Origin: Clostridia bacterium
Lineage (GTDB): Bacteria; Bacillota; Clostridia; Oscillospirales; Acutalibacteraceae
DNA: 46,895 nucleotides
Assembly: GCA_017403185.1 (NCBI GenBank)
Contig: JAFQON010000030.1
Location: 1-46,895 of the forward strand
Direction of reading: 5' to 3'
Positions 42,791-46,895 of the stretch are shown here, one piece after another. The first letter of the stretch is position 1. The number at the start of each line of letters is the position of its first letter. Both the position numbers and the translations under genes were made by a program. The notes beneath the pieces are model-generated. The model did not search any database, was not told the DNA's origin, and saw only the letters and a program-made list of their open reading frames with translations.

Positions 42791-45028
42791 ATGCGTAAAA
42801 TTATAAATATCAACAGAAAATGGGCTTTTGCCAAAGAGTCCGAGGTTCCCGCTTCAATCCCCGAAAAGTGGAACTTTGTAAATCTTCCGCACACATGGAA
42901 CGCCATTGACGGTCAGGACGGCGGCAACGATTACTACAGAGGAACCTGCTGCTACATCAAGGAGCTTGACAAAGAAGATCTCCCCGAAGCAGACAGATAT
43001 TATCTTGAACTCAAAGGAGCAAACTCCTCGGCAGATGTTTATGTGAACGGTAAAAAGCTCGCACATCATGACGGCGGATATTCAACATGGAGAGTTGATA
43101 TCACAGAAGAAATCGGTATCAAAACGCTGATTGCCGTTACCGTTGACAACAGCCCCAACGAAACCGTTTATCCCCAGATGGCGGACTTCACCTTCTACGG
43201 CGGTCTTTACAGAGATGTTAATATTATTGCCGTGAGCAATTCGCACTTTGACCTTGATTATTACGGCGGCCCCGGCATCAGGGTTACCCCCGCAATAAAC
43301 GGAGCGGATGCGGATATTGAGGTTGAGGTTTACCTCACAAACCCGATGGAAGCGCAGAGCCTTGTCTATAAAATCAAGGATAAGGAAGGCAATGTTGTTG
43401 CAGAAGCTTCAAAGGATGTTTCCGTAACAAAAGCCAACCTTGAAATCAAAAATGTTCACCTCTGGCACGGCAGAAAAGACCCTTATCTTTACACCGCAGA
43501 GGTTGAGCTTACCGCAGGCGGCGATGTGCTTGACAATGTAAGCGCAAAATTCGGCTGCCGCACCTTTGAAATCGACCCCGAAAAGGGCTTCATTCTCAAC
43601 GGCGAATCCTATCCCCTCAGAGGTGTTTCACGCCATCAGGACAGATGGGGAATCGGCAATGCTCTTCTCCCCGAGCACCATGAAGAGGATATTGAGCTTA
43701 TCTGCGAGGTAGGTGCAACAACAATAAGGCTTGCACACTATCAGCATGACCAGTATTTCTATGACCTCTGTGATGAAAAAGGTCTTGTTATCTGGGCAGA
43801 AATCCCCTATATTTCAAAGCATATGCCCACAGGCAGAGAAAACACAATTTCACAGATGAAAGAGCTCATTACACAGAATTATAACCACGCATCAATCGTT
43901 GTGTGGGGTCTTTCAAACGAAATTTCAATGGCAGGCTCCGATGATGACCTTCTTGATAACCACAGAGTTCTCAACGACCTCTGCCACGAAATGGACAAAA
44001 CAAGGCTCACAACAATTGCGGTTGTTTCAATGTGCAGCACCGATGATCCTTATATTCAGATTCCCGATGTTGTGTCGCACAACCACTATTTCGGCTGGTA
44101 CGGCGGCGACACCTCAATGAACGGCCCGTGGTTTGATAACTTCCACGCAAAGTTCCCCAACATCCCCGTAGGCATGAGCGAATATGGCTGTGAAGCACTC
44201 AACTGGCACACCTCCAAGCCCACTCAGGGTGACTACACCGAGGAATATCAGGCATATTATCATGAAGAGCTTATAAAGCAGCTCTTTACCCGCCCCTATA
44301 TCTGGGCAACTCATGTGTGGAATATGTTTGACTTCGGCGCAGACGCAAGAAGCGAGGGCGGCGAAAACGGACAGAACCACAAGGGTCTTGTTACCTTTGA
44401 CAGAAAATATAAAAAAGACTCCTTCTACGCATATAAAGCATGGCTTTCGGATGACCCGTTCGTTCATATATGCGGCAAGAGATATGTTGACCGTGTTGAA
44501 GATGTGACGAAGGTTACCGTTTACTCAAATCAGCCCGAGGTTGAGCTTTTTGTTAACGGCGAAAGCATCGGCAAAAAGGCAAGCACAGAGCACTTCTTCT
44601 ATTTTGATGTGCCCGTAAGTGCCGAAACAAAGCTTGTTGCGGTTGCAGGTGATTGCAAAGACGAAAGCCTTATCCGCAAGGTTGACACCTTCAACGAGGC
44701 TTACAGGCTTAAAGAAAAGGGCGCCGTTCTCAATTGGTTTGACATTACCGAGCGTGAAGGATACTTCTCACTCAACGACAAGATGGGAGATGTTATGAAA
44801 TCCCCCGAAGGAATGCAGCTTTTCGGCAGCATAATGAAGCAGCTTATGACCGTAGGCAACGGTGCAGGCATGGCTGCGGGCTTTGAATTGAACGAAGGCA
44901 TGATGCAGATGATGAACGGCTTCACCGTTATCAGACTTACCACCCTTCTCGCAACTGCAGGCATCGAATTCACCAAGGAACAGCTTCTCGGAATCAACGC
45001 TCAGCTCAACCGGATAAAGAAACCTTAA
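42791..45028 (+). CDS. GH2-family beta-galactosidase with extra C-terminal region
   Basis: 745 residues from the ATG at 42791, after AAAAGGAG; an in-frame start at 42740 lies inside the previous gene. N-terminal jelly-roll ('NLPHTWNAIDGQDGGNDYYRG'), Ig-like domain, then TIM barrel with acid/base Glu377 in 'VVWGLSNEIS' and nucleophile Glu464 in 'VGMSEYGCEALNWHTS'. 'RGVSRHQDRWGIGNA' is the substrate-side signature. Residues about 640-745 are a Met-rich helical tail ('LNDKMGDVMKSPEGMQLFGS', 'NEGMMQMMNGFTVIR') that is not part of the standard GH2 fold. No signal peptide. Operon with the symporter points to cytoplasmic hydrolysis of an imported beta-galactoside. Confidence 0.93.
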   Translation: MRKIININRKWAFAKESEVPASIPEKWNFVNLPHTWNAIDGQDGGNDYYRGTCCYIKELDKEDLPEADRYYLELKGANSSADVYVNGKKLAHHDGGYSTWRVDITEEIGIKTLIAVTVDNSPNETVYPQMADFTFYGGLYRDVNIIAVSNSHFDLDYYGGPGIRVTPAINGADADIEVEVYLTNPMEAQSLVYKIKDKEGNVVAEASKDVSVTKANLEIKNVHLWHGRKDPYLYTAEVELTAGGDVLDNVSAKFGCRTFEIDPEKGFILNGESYPLRGVSRHQDRWGIGNALLPEHHEEDIELICEVGATTIRLAHYQHDQYFYDLCDEKGLVIWAEIPYISKHMPTGRENTISQMKELITQNYNHASIVVWGLSNEISMAGSDDDLLDNHRVLNDLCHEMDKTRLTTIAVVSMCSTDDPYIQIPDVVSHNHYFGWYGGDTSMNGPWFDNFHAKFPNIPVGMSEYGCEALNWHTSKPTQGDYTEEYQAYYHEELIKQLFTRPYIWATHVWNMFDFGADARSEGGENGQNHKGLVTFDRKYKKDSFYAYKAWLSDDPFVHICGKRYVDRVEDVTKVTVYSNQPEVELFVNGESIGKKASTEHFFYFDVPVSAETKLVAVAGDCKDESLIRKVDTFNEAYRLKEKGAVLNWFDITEREGYFSLNDKMGDVMKSPEGMQLFGSIMKQLMTVGNGAGMAAGFELNEGMMQMMNGFTVIRLTTLLATAGIEFTKEQLLGINAQLNRIKKP

Positions 45029-45031
45029 TAA

Positions 45032-45071
45032 ATATACCCCCAAGTTTTCAAACAAAAACTTGGGGGTATAT
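45032..45071. terminator. Bidirectional intrinsic terminator
   Basis: ATATACCCCCAAGTTTT-CAAAC-AAAAACTTGGGGGTATAT, a long near-perfect stem followed by ATTTTTTC on plus and TTATTAAGG on minus. It separates convergent genes. Confidence 0.88.
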
Positions 45072-45077
45072 ATTTTT

Positions 45078-46172
45078 TCAGAACTGTGGAATTTCCATGG
45101 GCACGCCGCCCTGCACTGCAGATTCATGGGCAAGAATTCCGGGAAGTGACATGTTGATTGCGAAATCAACATCAAGTATGGGCTTTTTGCCCTCAACAAG
45201 GCAATTAATGAAATCCTTCACCATTTTTGCATCCGCACCGCCGTGACCGCTTGAGTCCTCGCCCTCATAGCAGGTGGTTACGGGGATATCAATTTTTGAG
45301 TTTGCATTGAAGGTGCCGGGGATGCTGTGAAGGCTCGCAAGTGAGTGAGCGTTGTCAACAACCTTGGTGCGATCCGTTTCAATCGTTCCCCTTGTGCCGC
45401 AGATGCGGTAATTATGGTCATAGCTTGTGTATGCACCGAAGCTTACAAGAAGTCTGATAACAGCACCTTTTTTTGTTTTAAAAAGAGCAACACCCGTTTC
45501 TTTTCTCTCTGGAGTGTTGGGGTCATAGTTAATATCCGCCTCCATGCAGGTAACGCTCACGCAGCGGTCATCCATTACATAAAGCAAGGGACCCAACTCA
45601 TGAGTGAGATATCTGATAGCGGGCTGATAGGTTCTCCAATGACCCTCAGGGTAATAGGTAGGTGAGAATTCATCGGGATTGAGTGCGTGAAGATACTCCG
45701 CCTCAGCATAAGCGATTTCGCCGAAAAGCCCGTCCTCTCGCATCTTTCTCCATGTTTCGATAAACGCCCAGTAACAGCAGTTTTCTGCTGCCATATATGT
45801 AAGCTCAGGGTGTGCCGCAACAGCCTCCTTGAGCTCTTTTGCTTCTTCAACGGAATTTACGGAAGGGATTTCACAAAGCACATGCTTGCCTGCTTCAAAC
45901 GCCTTGATAACGATGGGCACATGGTAAACCGCCTCGGTTGCAACAATAACGGCATCAATATCCGATTTAAGGAACTCATCGTAATCACTGAACTGAATGA
46001 GGTTGGGGTCGTCAAGCACCTCTGCAAGCTCCTCATAGCCTGATTTGAGAATTGCGGGATTATGGTCACAAACCGAAACAAGCTTTGCGTTTTTGAGACC
46101 TTTAAGGCATCTTGCAACGGCAGTTCCTCTGCCGAGACCTACAACGCCGCATTTAATTATTTTTTCGCTCAT
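45078..46172 (-). CDS. Gfo/Idh/MocA-family NAD(P)-dependent oxidoreductase
   Basis: 364 residues, AAAGGAG before the ATG. N-terminal Rossmann fold: 'KCGVVGLGRGTAVARCLKG' (dinucleotide-binding), 'LVSVCDHN' and 'IDAVIVATEAVYH'. The usual EKP motif, whose Lys is catalytic in many members, reads 'CEIPSVNSVEEAKEL', with Ile in place of Lys. 'YLTHELGPLLYVMDDR' gives a His in the C-terminal domain at the place used by several sugar oxidoreductases and by GH109 enzymes. The substrate is probably a sugar or sugar derivative; a GH109-like hydrolase role is conceivable but not supported. It belongs to the glycan cluster by location. Confidence 0.85.
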   Translation of the reverse strand: MSEKIIKCGVVGLGRGTAVARCLKGLKNAKLVSVCDHNPAILKSGYEELAEVLDDPNLIQFSDYDEFLKSDIDAVIVATEAVYHVPIVIKAFEAGKHVLCEIPSVNSVEEAKELKEAVAAHPELTYMAAENCCYWAFIETWRKMREDGLFGEIAYAEAEYLHALNPDEFSPTYYPEGHWRTYQPAIRYLTHELGPLLYVMDDRCVSVTCMEADINYDPNTPERKETGVALFKTKKGAVIRLLVSFGAYTSYDHNYRICGTRGTIETDRTKVVDNAHSLASLHSIPGTFNANSKIDIPVTTCYEGEDSSGHGGADAKMVKDFINCLVEGKKPILDVDFAINMSLPGILAHESAVQGGVPMEIPQF

Positions 46173-46201
46173 GGTATCTCTCCTTTTGTGGAATTCGATT
46201 C

Positions 46202-46230
46202 ATTATACAACATAAAACCTGATTTGTCAT
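46202..46230 (-). promoter_or_regulatory. Promoter of the Gfo/Idh/MocA gene
   Basis: On the minus strand ATGACA (46225-46230), a 17-base spacer and TATAAT (46202-46207), 30 bases before the ATG. Confidence 0.7.
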
Positions 46231-46284
46231 TATATTTACAAAAAAATCATATCGGATTCATGCAATTATTCCGCAATCGAACAA

Positions 46285-46312
46285 TACACAAATCAGTTTA
46301 TTATGATATAAT
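46285..46312 (+). promoter_or_regulatory. Promoter of the ABC transporter gene
   Basis: TACACA (46285-46290), a 16-base spacer and TATAAT (46307-46312) preceded by TGA (extended -10). The -35 is weak; the extended -10 supports it. Confidence 0.55.
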
Positions 46313-46376
46313 CATTATAGACCAAACCGCATTTTAATTCGTCTTATAGGTGAAAGGGTAAAAGGAGAGTGATTTT

Positions 46377-46895
46377 ATGAAGAAGAAAGTCAAAGAAGTA
46401 ACGCCGATTGAAACTGACGAAATTGTCAGAATCGAGAAGGTGACGAAACAATACGGTGCAGGCACGATGAACTGCTTCACTGCGGTCAACAAGGTTTCTC
46501 TCACCGTCAAAAAAGGTGAATTTGTCGCAATAATCGGCACAAGCGGTTCGGGCAAATCCACGCTCATGCACATGATTGGCGGAGTTGAAAAGCCTACAAG
46601 CGGAAAGGTTTACATCTGCGGCCGTGATATTTATGAAATGGATGATGAAACGCTTTCATACTTCAGATGCAAGCAAATCGGCATGGTCTATCAGTTTTTC
46701 AATCTTATACCCGTGCTGAATGTTGAGGAAAACATAGCATTCCCGATTATTGCGGCAAGAGAAGAGCCCGATTTCAAAAAAATAAATTTAATTCTTAAAA
46801 AGCTCGGTCTTGCCGACAAAGGCACCTCTCTGCCGAGCCAGCTTTCGGGCGGTCAACAGCAAAGGGTTGCCATAGGCAGGTCAATAATCGCTTCA
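46377..46895 (+). CDS. ABC transporter ATP-binding protein (3' end beyond window)
   Basis: Partial: 173 codons are present and the frame is open at the window end. The ATG at 46377 follows AAAGGAG. Walker A is 'GTSGSGKST' (about residues 56-64), the Q-loop is 'GMVYQFFNLIPVL', and the signature is 'LSGGQQQR', the pattern of LolD/MacB/SalX-type ATPases that work with FtsX-like permeases. Walker B lies beyond the edge. The N-terminal 15 residues are a Lys/Glu-rich extension. The partner permease is expected downstream; export of peptides, lipids or antimicrobials is typical for this group. Confidence 0.9.
   Translation, partial: MKKKVKEVTPIETDEIVRIEKVTKQYGAGTMNCFTAVNKVSLTVKKGEFVAIIGTSGSGKSTLMHMIGGVEKPTSGKVYICGRDIYEMDDETLSYFRCKQIGMVYQFFNLIPVLNVEENIAFPIIAAREEPDFKKINLILKKLGLADKGTSLPSQLSGGQQQRVAIGRSIIAS

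Noticed and set aside
45078-46172. GH109 alpha-N-acetylgalactosaminidase
   Set aside because: Only the general Gfo/Idh/MocA fold and one His motif match; the length is short for GH109 and no signal peptide is present.

Overview
The window looks like a chromosomal contig from an uncultured, anaerobic, low-to-mid GC Gram-positive bacterium of the class Clostridia (Oscillospiraceae/Ruminococcaceae-like). Evidence is the AGGAGG-type ribosome binding sites, sigma-A promoters of TTGaca/TATAAT type, the Firmicutes atpI-B-E-F-H-A-G-D-C order, BspA-type leucine-rich-repeat (LRR) surface proteins, ECF sigma/anti-sigma pairs, and gut-type glycoside hydrolases with a GPH sugar symporter. The organism assignment is inference; no rRNA or tRNA was found.

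Layout. 1-300: non-coding, with a repeat hairpin and two hairpins that end an XRE regulator gene. 300-3229: XRE regulator and two zinc-ribbon membrane proteins. 3278-8451 (minus): a two-gene unit made of an ECF sigma factor fused through a hydrophobic segment and a Thr-rich stalk to an LRR domain, followed with a 4-base stop/start overlap or a few bases later by a secreted LRR/helical-repeat/Ig-like surface protein. 8599-15343 (minus): a complete F-type ATP synthase operon whose c subunit carries residues of a two-carboxylate Na+ site and whose epsilon subunit lacks the C-terminal helical domain. 15382-25320 (plus): an ECF sigma, a one-pass anti-sigma-like protein with Ig-like outer domains, two large paralogous LRR surface proteins, a DMP19-like membrane protein and a lipoprotein. 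25335-33384: an APH-like kinase, a GDPD/pentose-epimerase/ribokinase operon, a propeller-toroid protein of unknown role, and a third ECF sigma operon with a zinc-finger anti-sigma. 33390-46172: a glycan-use cluster (GH98-like secreted enzyme, GH92, GH42, AraC regulator, GPH symporter, GH2, Gfo/Idh/MocA oxidoreductase). 46377-end: the start of an ABC transporter ATPase.

How it may work together. The strongest candidate for an undescribed system is the pair of sigma/surface-protein loci flanking the ATP synthase operon. In each, a transmembrane regulator has a predicted outer domain of a type that also occurs in surface proteins of this window: an LRR domain fused directly to the sigma factor in one locus, Ig-like domains on the anti-sigma in the other. 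This resembles the logic of clostridial SigI/RsgI, where an anti-sigma carries outer carbohydrate-binding modules, but here the likely outputs are adhesin-like proteins and in one locus sigma factor and sensor are one polypeptide. The other two ECF operons (15489 and 31526) share an ECF-like promoter motif, suggesting autoregulation.

The glycan cluster suggests an outer enzyme releasing oligosaccharides, cation-coupled uptake, and cytoplasmic trimming by beta-galactosidases and an alpha-mannosidase-type enzyme, under AraC-type control.
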